A stretch of DNA of 21,333 nucleotides, from positions 1 to 21,333 of the IMG/VR virus record IMGVR_UViG_3300045738_000930; one strand, written 5' to 3'. The stretch comes from a virus. A model generated the notes under the pieces. The model ran no database searches. It saw only the letters and a program-made list of their open reading frames with translations, and was not told the DNA's origin. How positions within the stretch are numbered: the stretch's first letter is position 1; the number at the start of each line of letters is the position of its first letter. Positions 13,250-21,333 of the stretch are shown piece by piece. The translations under genes were made by a program, and so were the position numbers.

Positions 13250-14581
13250 TTAACCTCGGGTATTGGAAGTACCGTCTTGGACCCGTAATAATTCGCGTTC
13301 AATATCGCGAGCCGCTTCTTCTGTTTCTCGCTGATCCAAGCCTCTTGCCTGTGCCCTAGCTTGTTCTGCTCTTATAGTATAACCCGTAGAGCCACGATAG
13401 TCAAATGGTTTATTCAAAATTGTTTCAAAATAAAGCAAAGCTTTATATCTATCGCCCCCATTAAATACTTCTATACACTCTCGCCCAATCTTGCGTTGTT
13501 CTGCGTCGGTAAAGAATGTTTCTTCTTCGGCGAATCTCATCTCAAAATATTTACTCATAAAATAAGCAGCCGAATATCTCTCATTTAAGCTCTCCAACGT
13601 ATAGGTAACGCTCTCCTTCATCACAGAACAGATAGAATTATCAGGGCCTACCGCGGCCATACTTGTTTTTGGCTTTCTCACCTTGTTGTAGAGATTTAAA
13701 AGCTGTTGTCCAAAAAGCCTGAACACATATACATGCGGGGCACTAGCAAACTTAGTAGATAATACACCCAGGGCGCCCGACGATCCATATCTCAACGCTG
13801 CTTGCTTCATGGTTAGCGAATTTAAGTCTGCCATAATACGCCATGGCATATTGCCGTCTACTACGAAACCATAATTATTACATTGGTTTGTCCATAGTCC
13901 CCAATTCAGACTATTAAAGAAGTCCGTTACTTTGGCCTCGTCATCATTGGTTCCCACATCCGCTATTTCTAACACGAGCCCACTGTTGGTGCAGGAATAC
14001 AATTTACTCTTAACATATCCTGGTAACGTGAATGGAAACTCTAAAGCGATATTCTTGGTGAGGTCCATCAAAACGGCCATAAAATCATCAAAGTTCAAAA
14101 TGGAAATTTGATTACCATATATATGATCACGTATAACACTAGCTAAATTTTGAGAATAAGTTTTATAGTGAGAGCGGGGGGATTCATAAGCTCGAAAGAT
14201 CTTTAATTCAGCGAGGTGTTTATCTTTAGTATCGAGTCTTCCGGTCATACCCAGCTTTTGAAACTGGCGCGCCATATCTTCAAATTGATCTACCACAAAA
14301 TCCATAGCTTGTATACTTATTTTCGGATCCGCTGTGCGTCCGTTAGAAAAGCTTTTCATCGTCTGGGATCGCGGGATCACCGGGATCGAGAAAGCATTAA
14401 CCTTTCCAAACAATACCAATTCACCTCGTTGATAATCGAGCAGGTTAGTGGTCAGCGGTGGTACATTGGAGGATGGGGCATACTTTTGTAAATCGTAGAT
14501 GGCATCTTTGTAATTGCGTCTCTTATAATAAAGCGCCTTTAGACTCTTGCCTCGATTTTTACCTACATAATTTTTGCCCAT
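13250..14581 (-). CDS. Unrecognised 443-residue phage protein, possibly virion-associated
   Basis: A complete gene with a good start (GGAG nine bases before ATG) that begins 17 bp after the hub-like gene and ends one base before the preferred polymerase start. I do not recognise the family. The N-terminus is basic (MGKNYVGKNRGKSLKALYYKRRNYKD), the middle is mixed alpha/beta with aromatic-rich stretches (LNWGLWTNQCNNYGFVVDGNMPWRIM near 225-250), and the last 45 residues are a charged, probably helical or coiled-coil segment rich in Arg, Glu and Ala. No signal peptide, membrane segment or nucleotide-binding motif is visible. Position next to the baseplate genes and shared direction suggest a structural or assembly protein, for example a baseplate-associated component, but a replication role is not excluded. 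Confidence 0.75.
   Translation of the reverse strand: MGKNYVGKNRGKSLKALYYKRRNYKDAIYDLQKYAPSSNVPPLTTNLLDYQRGELVLFGKVNAFSIPVIPRSQTMKSFSNGRTADPKISIQAMDFVVDQFEDMARQFQKLGMTGRLDTKDKHLAELKIFRAYESPRSHYKTYSQNLASVIRDHIYGNQISILNFDDFMAVLMDLTKNIALEFPFTLPGYVKSKLYSCTNSGLVLEIADVGTNDDEAKVTDFFNSLNWGLWTNQCNNYGFVVDGNMPWRIMADLNSLTMKQAALRYGSSGALGVLSTKFASAPHVYVFRLFGQQLLNLYNKVRKPKTSMAAVGPDNSICSVMKESVTYTLESLNERYSAAYFMSKYFEMRFAEEETFFTDAEQRKIGRECIEVFNGGDRYKALLYFETILNKPFDYRGSTGYTIRAEQARAQARGLDQRETEEAARDIERELLRVQDGTSNTRG
13254..13257 (-). promoter_or_regulatory. Ribosome binding site fixing the polymerase start
   Basis: GAGG lying in the last codons and stop of the 443-residue gene, five bases ahead of a TTG codon at 13248; used to choose this start over the upstream TTG at 13302, which has no good site. 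Confidence 0.5.
13376..13404 (-). promoter_or_regulatory. Promoter for the DNA polymerase inside the upstream gene
   Basis: TTGACT (13404-13399), 17-base spacer, TATACT (13381-13376). It is inside the 3' end of the 443-residue gene and about 130 bp before the polymerase start, well placed to separate polymerase expression from the virion transcript. Confidence 0.5.
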
Positions 14582-14598
14582 TTATTATTTCTCCCCCT

Positions 14599-17500
14599 TT
14601 AAGGAACAGTCGTTGCGCTTTCCTGTCGTACTGCAAGATTAGTGTCGCAATTTCCTTGGGTACCACCGGGTGTTGCCACCTGTGTAGAGTCTTGCAGAAG
14701 TGGTGAGTCTGTACCGGTGCAATCACTGATGCCATTAACCCACTTAGCATGTAATCGCGTTTCTGCTTTTCCGGGGGCAAACGAATGTTCGGATTTTATA
14801 ATCATCATATATCCTCCGATGCCGTACTGAGTCAGGTTAAGAGGATCCTGGCAAGTCAAATTGGTACTTGGAGCAACTCCGCGGGGATCGACAAAGATAT
14901 AGGTACCAGGAAAGGTTTTTACATTTGCATACATCTCAATATCTGCATCATATAAGACCCGTAATTGTTGGAGTCCTTTATAGCCATCTTGTTCAAAGCG
15001 TACTTCTGCTAGCCCAGGTGAATCGGTTTTATTAAACTTAATATTTTTAATTAATCCTCGATTACGTCCTGCTAAGTAATGGTAAATGCCCGCTTGTTCG
15101 TCTGTTTCTTTGTCTCCGTTCATGCGCTCCATTGGTGCCACGCGGCCAGCAAAATAAATAAAATAATTCATTTCAGTAGAAACATGACCAGCAGCAATGG
15201 GAGTATCGGGCACTCCTGAAATATTAAAAACAGGACTAGGAAGATCAGCTAGGTTTGCTCGTGACTTCCATTTGTCGTCCCATTTCATGACGGCCGGGGG
15301 TCCGATGTGGACGGGGGGTACATACCCTTCGGTTAAGCTAGCTGTTATTTCATCAATTCCAGGGGTATCGGCACGGGGATAGGAAGTTATCACAGTTTGA
15401 TTCATACGAATTTTACCGCCCGGCTTAATATCCCAATTAAAACAAGAGCCATCATTAAGGAAGTCAGTAATTAATTTATTAAACAAGTCATTCAGAAAGC
15501 GTGTAAGTGTATAAATAGTCTCGGCAGTATCACTTAATTTTTCCGTAATCCATTCCAATAAATATTTGAGAGAAATGGGAACATCGCCAAAAGTACAATG
15601 AAGGGGTTCCCCGGCGGCCTTTCCTTGGTTGACTATCTCTAACGGTCCCAATACAATTCGCAACTTCTGGTAAGCTTTGTGTAATCTTTTCATTTTTTGC
15701 TTTTCTAGTGCAACGTCGCACTCATTAAATCCGGTCTCCTTGTAGATGGCCAGATTAATTTCGTCTTCCATATCCTCGGGCAACTCTTTTAATTCAGCCT
15801 CAATATTCGCCATAATACAATCTACCAAATCGCTTACATATACAAAAGGAAGATTTTCATTCTTTGGATCGGTTGCTCTCAAACCCGCTTTAAAAAGATG
15901 TGTCTCCTCGGCGTTTGGATCACCGCTGAATTGATAATCTGCGATGGCTTCTCGCATTTGACCATGAATCGTGTCTATTGCGGAGGCGCCTTGCTGCGGC
16001 TCCAGGTCGCCCACATTGGCAGACCAATCATAATACGGACCTTCCGAATTAAACAAACCAATATTTTCTATGGGCAAATCTAGATAGTAAATCTTGTTCT
16101 GCTTGGCGAGACTGCTTACCAAGGCTGTGAGAATCAGCGGCTTTTCTTCGTTAGCTTCCTCCGCAAGATTTTTCTTGATGTTGCCTATTTCAGTGGCATC
16201 GCACTTTGAACTCAGATATTTAAGCTTAAGATTTCTCACTAATTGTTTAGCAGTGGGGTTCGTGGCGCCGGCACTGGCAAAAATATTAAATGCGGGCTGA
16301 TCATAAAAGTCTTCTACATAGGCGAGATATTTAATGACCATTGTTGTTCGTCCCATCTCATCAAATTCAAAATGATGAATCGTAGGAGTCAAATTCAATG
16401 TAATGGTGGAATTCCAAATTCCTTTATATAATAATTCTTTACCAGTCTCAGCCGTAGTTGCTAAGTTCGACCTTTCCCATGGTCCGGTTCCATTCGGAGT
16501 GGCCCAGCCTACTACTGCTTTCAATCTAAACGTAAGCTTATCTAGATTTTGATTTTGTTGTGCAAGGATACCTCCCGCACCTCCGGAGTTCGCGGCCCCC
16601 GTCGTCCCGGGCTGGCAATTAGCGGGGAGCGCTCCAGGCACATTGTTGCCTCGGGCAGGAGGGGGATTGCGGGTCTTAAGTGCAAGATCGGCAAAGCTAA
16701 TTAGATTTCCTTGCTGGTTTCGGCGCGGTAACAATAATTCATCCATCGAGCTTGCGAATACTTTAAGAGTAGCACTGATGCTTTTCTTAACTGCGAAGGG
16801 GTTGCTTCCCTCATAAGCAAAATCAAAACTTTTGATGCCCACGCCGGCCCCTCGGCGCCGGCGGTCTTGTAACATGGTAATTAAACCAGATGCACTCGAT
16901 TCAAATATAAACTCATCTTCACCTTCTACTCCATCATCATCATAGCTAATCTTAAAGAGCCGAATCATAGGTTGTAAGTGCGAAACAACTTCGGGATCAG
17001 CATTAAAAAAGAGTCTTCCCCCTTCACTCTGGGTTAGCTTATTAAGAAATCCATAGGGATCTCCATCTAATAAGAGGGTACTGTTGGGAGAACCATTAAT
17101 ATAAGGGAGAGCCTTCTTGGGCTCTCCGCGGCCAGGCGGCGGACCAACATAAGGTGCAGCCTGGGCTACGCCCCCATCATAATCTCGCTTTTTCTTAATG
17201 GCAGAAAGTTGTCGCATATAACTTAACAAAAAGCATTGTTCTTTAAAGATGTTACGTTGAACTGCGGCCCCAATCGCTTCAGACGCGTCCTGAGACCCTA
17301 TCGCGTGCATAAGATCGTTCATTAGTCCCGTGTTACTAATGCTATCAAAACCCGGTATAATCCCGATGGCGCTAGCCCAAAATCCGGATGCATCTTTGAA
17401 GGCTTCTTTAATATTGGCCATGGCTGCATCCAAAATAGGAAGATAAAGCATCACCGCATCTCGGATACACTTCCAAGCGGATGCAAAATTCTTAATCCCT

Positions 17501-18783
17501 CGTATCAATACCTCAGCAGCAGGTTTCATGGCGGCAAGAATCGGCTTAAGCTCTTGGGACAACCCAGCATCTATTGCAACGCCCTCAATTTGTGCCTTGA
17601 AAACTAACCAAATTTGTTCAAAGGTGCCATGATGTTGAATGCTGTGGGGTGCTTTTATCCAGCCGCCGGTGCCCGCTTTGCCTGCTTCTGCGGCATCAAG
17701 ATTTCCTATTCCAGGCTCATATTCATAGCCTTGTACATTTCCTGTAAATCCTAGGGATAATAATTTCGCGTCGGATAGCAGCCCGAGATAATCATTTTGC
17801 CGATTGTCTGAATTGGTGGCATCTTCTAATGCCTCATCGATTACGCGCTGATCAACGGTACCTAAGTTGAACTCACTCTCCTTAATGTTCGCGTCCGACA
17901 TGGAATATTTATTAGAAGCAAATGACCATTTTACTGCTTGATACCATTGGCTCGTTTGGCTTTGTAAACCGGAAACAGTCAACGGTAGTCCGCTGGCCGC
18001 GGCATTTTGTTGAGCATAGGCAAAGATATAAGGAAATTTGCCGGTGACTATATTCATAAAATCGTTCAGAAAGGTATTAGAACCCCCTGTAGCAGATGGA
18101 TCAACAAATGCATCTCTATTCTCGTCCGTTCCTACATAGAAGCTTTTGACTTTAAACCTATTGCTCATCGTCTTTCTCCAATCAATACTATTGCCGCCAG
18201 AGCCGTTGTCGGTAAAGACATAATGATGAAAGCGCATCTTGTCGCCGATTACCCCCGACTTAAGATATTCCGAAGACTGAACAACCCCTGAGCTAGGCTT
18301 TGTGGTGGTCGCAGCCCTGAGATCGTCGACGGTGAGCCCATATTTTAGAGAATAAGCCTTATTATCCTCCCAATTCAGTTTCTCGTCCTGGAGGGGGAGT
18401 CCAAAATTGGCAGCAATGGTGTGCATGTTGCGGGCTATATTTAACAGCGCAGTCTTCTGGTCCCGGGAATTCTGGTGTCCTCCCCATAAGGTGTCCGGGT
18501 GTTGACTCATTCGATAAGTAAAATTTGCATCCGAATCTTGTAGCTTTTCACTATTAGGGATGATAGACAGATCCAATAGTTTTCTAAATCCTATGTCATA
18601 ACCAATCCATCCTTCCTGAAGTTGCGTTTCAGCAAAGCGTAAATTGGTTACACAAGTCTTAAGCGAATCATATAAGACAGCTATTCCTTCATTCTTGGAA
18701 CCTTGTGCATCTAAGATCACATCCTGCTGGTCGGTATCTGTAATCCCTTCCTCTATTAAATCTTCTCTGGTGATCTGCGCCAT
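14599..18783 (-). CDS. Large baseplate hub-like virion protein
   Basis: A 1394-residue protein, the largest in the window. The N-terminal 400 residues are mixed and polar; around 400-500 there is a helical, Ala-rich stretch (KPAAEVLIRGIKNFASAWK, then IKEAFKDASGFWASAIGIIPGF). The middle has beta-rich segments. The C-terminal 220 residues contain a run typical of phage hub proteins: NIKFNKTDSPGLAEVRFEQ, then YIFVDPRG, and GGYMMIIKSEHSFAPGKAETRLHAKW, comparable to the late-control/gp27-type hub barrel. No lysozyme or peptidase motif was recognised. It probably forms the central baseplate hub or spike base, possibly as a fusion of several baseplate parts. The ATG overlaps the preceding stop by one base (TAATG) and has GAGGG seven bases upstream. 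Certain as a gene, inferred in role. Confidence 0.75.
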   Translation of the reverse strand: MAQITREDLIEEGITDTDQQDVILDAQGSKNEGIAVLYDSLKTCVTNLRFAETQLQEGWIGYDIGFRKLLDLSIIPNSEKLQDSDANFTYRMSQHPDTLWGGHQNSRDQKTALLNIARNMHTIAANFGLPLQDEKLNWEDNKAYSLKYGLTVDDLRAATTTKPSSGVVQSSEYLKSGVIGDKMRFHHYVFTDNGSGGNSIDWRKTMSNRFKVKSFYVGTDENRDAFVDPSATGGSNTFLNDFMNIVTGKFPYIFAYAQQNAAASGLPLTVSGLQSQTSQWYQAVKWSFASNKYSMSDANIKESEFNLGTVDQRVIDEALEDATNSDNRQNDYLGLLSDAKLLSLGFTGNVQGYEYEPGIGNLDAAEAGKAGTGGWIKAPHSIQHHGTFEQIWLVFKAQIEGVAIDAGLSQELKPILAAMKPAAEVLIRGIKNFASAWKCIRDAVMLYLPILDAAMANIKEAFKDASGFWASAIGIIPGFDSISNTGLMNDLMHAIGSQDASEAIGAAVQRNIFKEQCFLLSYMRQLSAIKKKRDYDGGVAQAAPYVGPPPGRGEPKKALPYINGSPNSTLLLDGDPYGFLNKLTQSEGGRLFFNADPEVVSHLQPMIRLFKISYDDDGVEGEDEFIFESSASGLITMLQDRRRRGAGVGIKSFDFAYEGSNPFAVKKSISATLKVFASSMDELLLPRRNQQGNLISFADLALKTRNPPPARGNNVPGALPANCQPGTTGAANSGGAGGILAQQNQNLDKLTFRLKAVVGWATPNGTGPWERSNLATTAETGKELLYKGIWNSTITLNLTPTIHHFEFDEMGRTTMVIKYLAYVEDFYDQPAFNIFASAGATNPTAKQLVRNLKLKYLSSKCDATEIGNIKKNLAEEANEEKPLILTALVSSLAKQNKIYYLDLPIENIGLFNSEGPYYDWSANVGDLEPQQGASAIDTIHGQMREAIADYQFSGDPNAEETHLFKAGLRATDPKNENLPFVYVSDLVDCIMANIEAELKELPEDMEDEINLAIYKETGFNECDVALEKQKMKRLHKAYQKLRIVLGPLEIVNQGKAAGEPLHCTFGDVPISLKYLLEWITEKLSDTAETIYTLTRFLNDLFNKLITDFLNDGSCFNWDIKPGGKIRMNQTVITSYPRADTPGIDEITASLTEGYVPPVHIGPPAVMKWDDKWKSRANLADLPSPVFNISGVPDTPIAAGHVSTEMNYFIYFAGRVAPMERMNGDKETDEQAGIYHYLAGRNRGLIKNIKFNKTDSPGLAEVRFEQDGYKGLQQLRVLYDADIEMYANVKTFPGTYIFVDPRGVAPSTNLTCQDPLNLTQYGIGGYMMIIKSEHSFAPGKAETRLHAKWVNGISDCTGTDSPLLQDSTQVATPGGTQGNCDTNLAVRQESATTVP

Positions 18784-19115
18784 TAATAAACCCTCAGTAT
18801 TTTAAGAGCATTTTCTAAATTGAGGGGAATTGCAATTACGGCGCCGGGTCGTATATCCGCTTCGGTCATGTAACCGTTATATAGCGCAATGACCCACCAA
18901 AAATTAGGACTCTGATAATATTGCTGGGCCAATTGATAAAACCGATCTCCATACTTCCACAAATGGTTAGTGGTTCTCAATGAAGCGCGATCTGCGACGG
19001 TAGGGTTATAGATGTAGGGAGTCTCATACTGACGTATGTTTCTGACTCCGCGTTTCTTGCATAAGAGTTCGCTGTCATTGTTAATGATGCGGTATTTTGA
19101 ATATCGTGATGCCAT
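18783..19115 (-). CDS. gp53/LysM-like baseplate protein
   Basis: A 110-residue protein whose C-terminal half (KYGDRFYQLAQQYYQSPNFWWVIALYNG followed by IRPGAVIAIP) has the LysM-like pattern shared by T4 gp53-type baseplate wedge proteins and the gpX/LysM tail proteins: a D-x-x-x-x-I/L-A-x-x-Y-Y, tryptophans, then PG-x-x-I-x-IP. In contractile tails this protein ties the baseplate to the hub. The position between the tube-associated protein and the hub-like gene matches that role. It starts 3 bp after the previous stop; the nearest Shine-Dalgarno-like GAGG is far (about 15 bases), suggesting coupling. Confidence 0.78.
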   Translation of the reverse strand: MASRYSKYRIINNDSELLCKKRGVRNIRQYETPYIYNPTVADRASLRTTNHLWKYGDRFYQLAQQYYQSPNFWWVIALYNGYMTEADIRPGAVIAIPLNLENALKILRVY

Positions 19116-19118
19116 AAG

Positions 19119-20363
19119 TTAGTAATCGCCCTCAGAAGCGCTGCTGCCGCCTTCTCCGCTCCCGTACCCCGGGACACTCTGACGCATCGCCAACTCATCC
19201 ACCTCGAACCCCCGCAGGCGAGCTTCCTGCGCGTACTCCGCGGCCGTGTCTATGTCTGGGTCCCAAGGGTCCATGCCCGGGGGCGTGCCGGTCGTACCTC
19301 CTTGGTAAGGAGGCAACGCTTCATAAGCCTGTGCTGCAGCATTGTCGGCGGCTTGTTGTGGTACCTCATCTGCCGGCACAGTGCCCTCGGGGGTTTGGTC
19401 CAACGGGGCTGCGCCGTTAGACGTGGAGTCTCCTGGCGCTCCACCGCTAACCGCCGGGTCGGGTTCCGTAGTCTGTTCGTCTTGTGCGGTAGTACTCGCG
19501 GGGGGAGGCTGCGGATAAGGCACGCCGGCACTAGTTTGATAATCGATCCCGTAAGGAAAAGCATTATTAGAAAATTGCCCCTGTTCATCCCACCCTAAGT
19601 GGTGCTCATGAATGACTCCAAAATCAAAATTGATCTCGATTAATTTTGGAAGCACGCCGGCATCGTGGCCGCCCGGGCCAGGCGCTACCTCTACTACGCC
19701 CTTGTCGCTATTTAAATTGTGATTAATGGTGAGGCTCTTTAGTATACCTAACAACCCTTCGGTGCCGGTACCACCACCCATCGATTTATAAACCATTCCT
19801 TGTTGCTGCTCGGTGTACTTCGTACCGGGAGTTTCCCCCAGAATCCATGAACCCGGGCGGTTAGGATCCGGCACATAATGAGTAAGCTTAGGTGCCCAAG
19901 CTTTTTGACTTCTAGCTAGGTTCATTAGTCCTAAGCGAAGCAAAGGAGATTGAGAGATAGTGGTGGCTATGCCGGCTTGGCTATAGTTAGGATATAAAAA
20001 TTGCGTGAGTGCTTGAACTTTGGCCAGATTCTCGAAAGCCTCACTTTCAGAAGCGGCCGGAATAGCAAGTCCGACCGTAATATTCCGAGTAGTATTTTTA
20101 AATTGATAAATCGGATCGGCTCGGCCATAAACGGTTTCCGATGACCAGTCGGGCGAAAAAGTTTCATTATAGGACATTATAAAAGCTTTGAAATATATAG
20201 AACGCCCACTCGGAACATGGGTAATCGTTACCACCATTCCTTTATTAGCTAATGCGTCCGCACCATCTGCAAAGTTATTCGTCGAATCTAATTTATTTAC
20301 ATCAAAGATATCGGAATTGATTGCATGTGAGGGAGAGCGCCATGGCTCCTTTGGATCTGACAT
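19119..20363 (-). CDS. Tail tube/baseplate-associated protein with a disordered C-terminal tail
   Basis: A 414-residue structural protein. Residues 45-130 hold a phage tail signature: IYFKAFIMSYNETFSPDWSS, VYGRADPIYQFKNTTRNI, then SEAFENLAKVQALTQFLYPNY, seen in tube-initiator/baseplate proteins of contractile-tailed phages. Residues about 203-258 form a second beta region (LKSLTINHN, then LIEINFDFGVIHEHHLGWD). From about residue 281 to the end the sequence is Pro/Thr/Gly/Ala/Glu-rich with no fold, GC-rich in DNA, and likely disordered; it could be a linker or surface extension. It lies between the tape-measure gene (15-bp gap, AAGGA upstream) and the gp53-like gene, the usual order in myovirus tail modules. 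Confidence 0.78.
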   Translation of the reverse strand: MSDPKEPWRSPSHAINSDIFDVNKLDSTNNFADGADALANKGMVVTITHVPSGRSIYFKAFIMSYNETFSPDWSSETVYGRADPIYQFKNTTRNITVGLAIPAASESEAFENLAKVQALTQFLYPNYSQAGIATTISQSPLLRLGLMNLARSQKAWAPKLTHYVPDPNRPGSWILGETPGTKYTEQQQGMVYKSMGGGTGTEGLLGILKSLTINHNLNSDKGVVEVAPGPGGHDAGVLPKLIEINFDFGVIHEHHLGWDEQGQFSNNAFPYGIDYQTSAGVPYPQPPPASTTAQDEQTTEPDPAVSGGAPGDSTSNGAAPLDQTPEGTVPADEVPQQAADNAAAQAYEALPPYQGGTTGTPPGMDPWDPDIDTAAEYAQEARLRGFEVDELAMRQSVPGYGSGEGGSSASEGDY

Positions 20364-20378
20364 GTGTATTATTATCCT

Positions 20379-21333
20379 TTATGAAGCCTCGGCAAACTTG
20401 CCGTCCACTATATTAAGTACTTTCTCTTCCAAAAGCTTACCATCTAATTCAAGTTTTACTGTGATTTGTTGGTTGGTGCGAGGGGCTGCTGCAGCCGGTG
20501 CTGCTCCGCCACCACCACCTCCACCGCGCACTCCACCGGTCGCATTTCCATAGGCGGTTGCACCGCCTGCACGATTGATGGCATTAGCCGAAGCTTCTAC
20601 GCGTTCTAAGATTGTCCTAAATGTCATAGCTTTATAACTTGGAATATCATCCATTGCCTTGGCTACTTGTTTAATAGCCTTGGCAGTTTCTAATAGCTGT
20701 CCCGATTGAATGCTTGCTAATGATTCAGTGAAAAGAGCAATCGCTTCTAGATCTTTGGTGGCAATAAACTTTAATGCGAAGGCTACAGAAAGCAAGCCGA
20801 TGCCTAAAGCGAACATCCCTACGGCTGCGAGGGGCAAGAAAATAGCCGCTAGCGCGAGGGTGGCAATCATGCCCGTAAACGCCATTATCTTATCCACCTC
20901 AAGGGCTTCGAACATTAGCACCATACCCTTAGCCAGCAACAAGAAACCAAGTCCTGCTAGGGCCACGCCAACCCCCACCAAAGCTAGAGCCAATCCAACC
21001 CCAAGCAATGGGATAGCAGCGGCCGCGGCTGCCGGCGCGACCGCGCTTAAAGCAAAAGACATCAGCCAAAGTCCCGCAGCAACTAAGGGGATTGCTATAT
21101 AAAGCGGGGGAGAGTAAAGAGCAGCCAAGAGGACCATGGCCACTAGTCCGATTGCTGCGGCTAATAGGACCCATTGTATTGTAGTAGCACCACTAGCAAT
21201 GGCCAACGCCCCCTGTGCTGCAGCCAACCCCCACGTAAGAGGGATCATAATAATCGACCACGCCTTCTGTGCTACGGCGATGACGGCTGCTCTAGCGGCC
21301 GAGGCCGCCCACAAATTTTGAGCCGCAGTTAGT
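20379..21333 (-). CDS. C-terminal part of a tail tape-measure-like protein
   Basis: The frame is open to the right window edge with no stop, so the N-terminus lies outside; a TTG at 21314 is not a convincing start. About the first 200 visible residues are Ala/Gly/Leu-rich and hydrophobic, with several membrane-like helices (for example LLGVGLALALVGVGVALAGL and LAAIFLPLAAVGMFALGIGL). They are followed by helical segments, a glycine run (about residues 260-272) and an Ala/Pro linker, then a short C-terminal strand/helix part. Hydrophobic helices ahead of the tail-tube and baseplate genes are characteristic of tape-measure proteins, which set tail length and can enter the membrane during DNA ejection. 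A membrane protein of other function is a weaker alternative. Confidence 0.7.
   Translation of the reverse strand, partial: LTAAQNLWAASAARAAVIAVAQKAWSIIMIPLTWGLAAAQGALAIASGATTIQWVLLAAAIGLVAMVLLAALYSPPLYIAIPLVAAGLWLMSFALSAVAPAAAAAAIPLLGVGLALALVGVGVALAGLGFLLLAKGMVLMFEALEVDKIMAFTGMIATLALAAIFLPLAAVGMFALGIGLLSVAFALKFIATKDLEAIALFTESLASIQSGQLLETAKAIKQVAKAMDDIPSYKAMTFRTILERVEASANAINRAGGATAYGNATGGVRGGGGGGGAAPAAAAPRTNQQITVKLELDGKLLEEKVLNIVDGKFAEAS

Noticed and set aside
13249-13302. Longer polymerase form starting at TTG 13302
   Set aside because: It would overlap the 443-residue gene by 53 bp without a Shine-Dalgarno; the TTG at 13248 has GAGG at correct spacing. Not fully excluded.
14101-14160. Promoter-like GTGTTATACG inside the 443-residue gene
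   Set aside because: The -10 is imperfect and there is no acceptable -35 at 16-18 bases.
14599-18783. Lysozyme or peptidase domain in the large hub-like protein
   Set aside because: No catalytic motif could be pointed out; the cell-wall hydrolase in the window is the separate amidase.
20508-20535. GGT/GGA triplet run as a functional repeat
   Set aside because: It simply encodes the glycine linker of the tape-measure-like protein.
1-21333. Depletion of GATC because of the Dam-type gene
   Set aside because: GATC occurs often throughout the window; no avoidance is visible.
1-21333. tRNA genes, CRISPR arrays, insertion sequences, integrase or attachment sites
   Set aside because: Coding is nearly continuous, gaps are under about 105 bases, and no cloverleaf, regular repeat array, transposase or integrase was seen.

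Overview
The window is a stretch of a tailed double-stranded DNA phage genome (or prophage/metagenomic phage contig) whose tail looks contractile, i.e. myovirus-like. All 17 protein genes lie on the minus strand, are packed with overlaps or gaps of a few bases, and mix tail/baseplate proteins with a largely phage-encoded replication, recombination and nucleotide set. A Gram-negative host is likely: there is an amidase endolysin without a visible signal peptide, a small exported protein, Shine-Dalgarno sites, and standard sigma70-type promoters. I cannot name a host or a close relative from the sequence alone.

Reading in the direction of transcription (from high to low coordinates): (1) 21333-14599, virion module: C-terminal part of an Ala-rich hydrophobic tail tape-measure-like protein, a tail-tube/baseplate protein with a disordered tail, a gp53/LysM-like baseplate protein, and a 1394-residue baseplate hub-like protein. 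(2) 14581-13250, a 443-residue protein I do not recognise. (3) 13248-10404, replication genes: a small family A DNA polymerase with no exonuclease domain, a protein that reads like a degenerate FtsZ/tubulin fold, and a gp32-type single-strand binding protein with a zinc site, closed by a clear intrinsic terminator. (4) 10301-6797: a ParB-like protein, a Dam-type adenine methylase, a RecA/UvsX recombinase, and a small secreted His/Pro-rich protein. (5) 6739-5376: a nucleotide deaminase and a FEN-type 5' nuclease. (6) 5299-1: a DnaB/gp41-type helicase, class II (B12-dependent) ribonucleotide reductase, a GroES-like co-chaperonin, a peptidoglycan amidase, and a partial protein with a dinucleotide-fold-like N-terminus.

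The replication half carries a consistent set of minus-strand promoters (TTGAC(A/T) or close, 16-17 bp spacer, TATAnT or close, often with an extended -10 TGT). They sit ahead of helicase, deaminase, recA and ssb. Further copies lie inside the upstream genes of the polymerase and ssb. Several -35 boxes are written into the last codons of the preceding gene. I saw none of comparable quality in the virion genes. This suggests early/replication genes are served directly by host RNA polymerase as several short overlapping units. The most unusual items are the tubulin-like protein next to the polymerase, the reduced polymerase, the promoter set, the ParB-like/Dam pair and the secreted protein overlapping recA. 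No non-genic stretch exceeds about 105 bases; I saw no tRNA, rRNA, CRISPR or insertion sequence.
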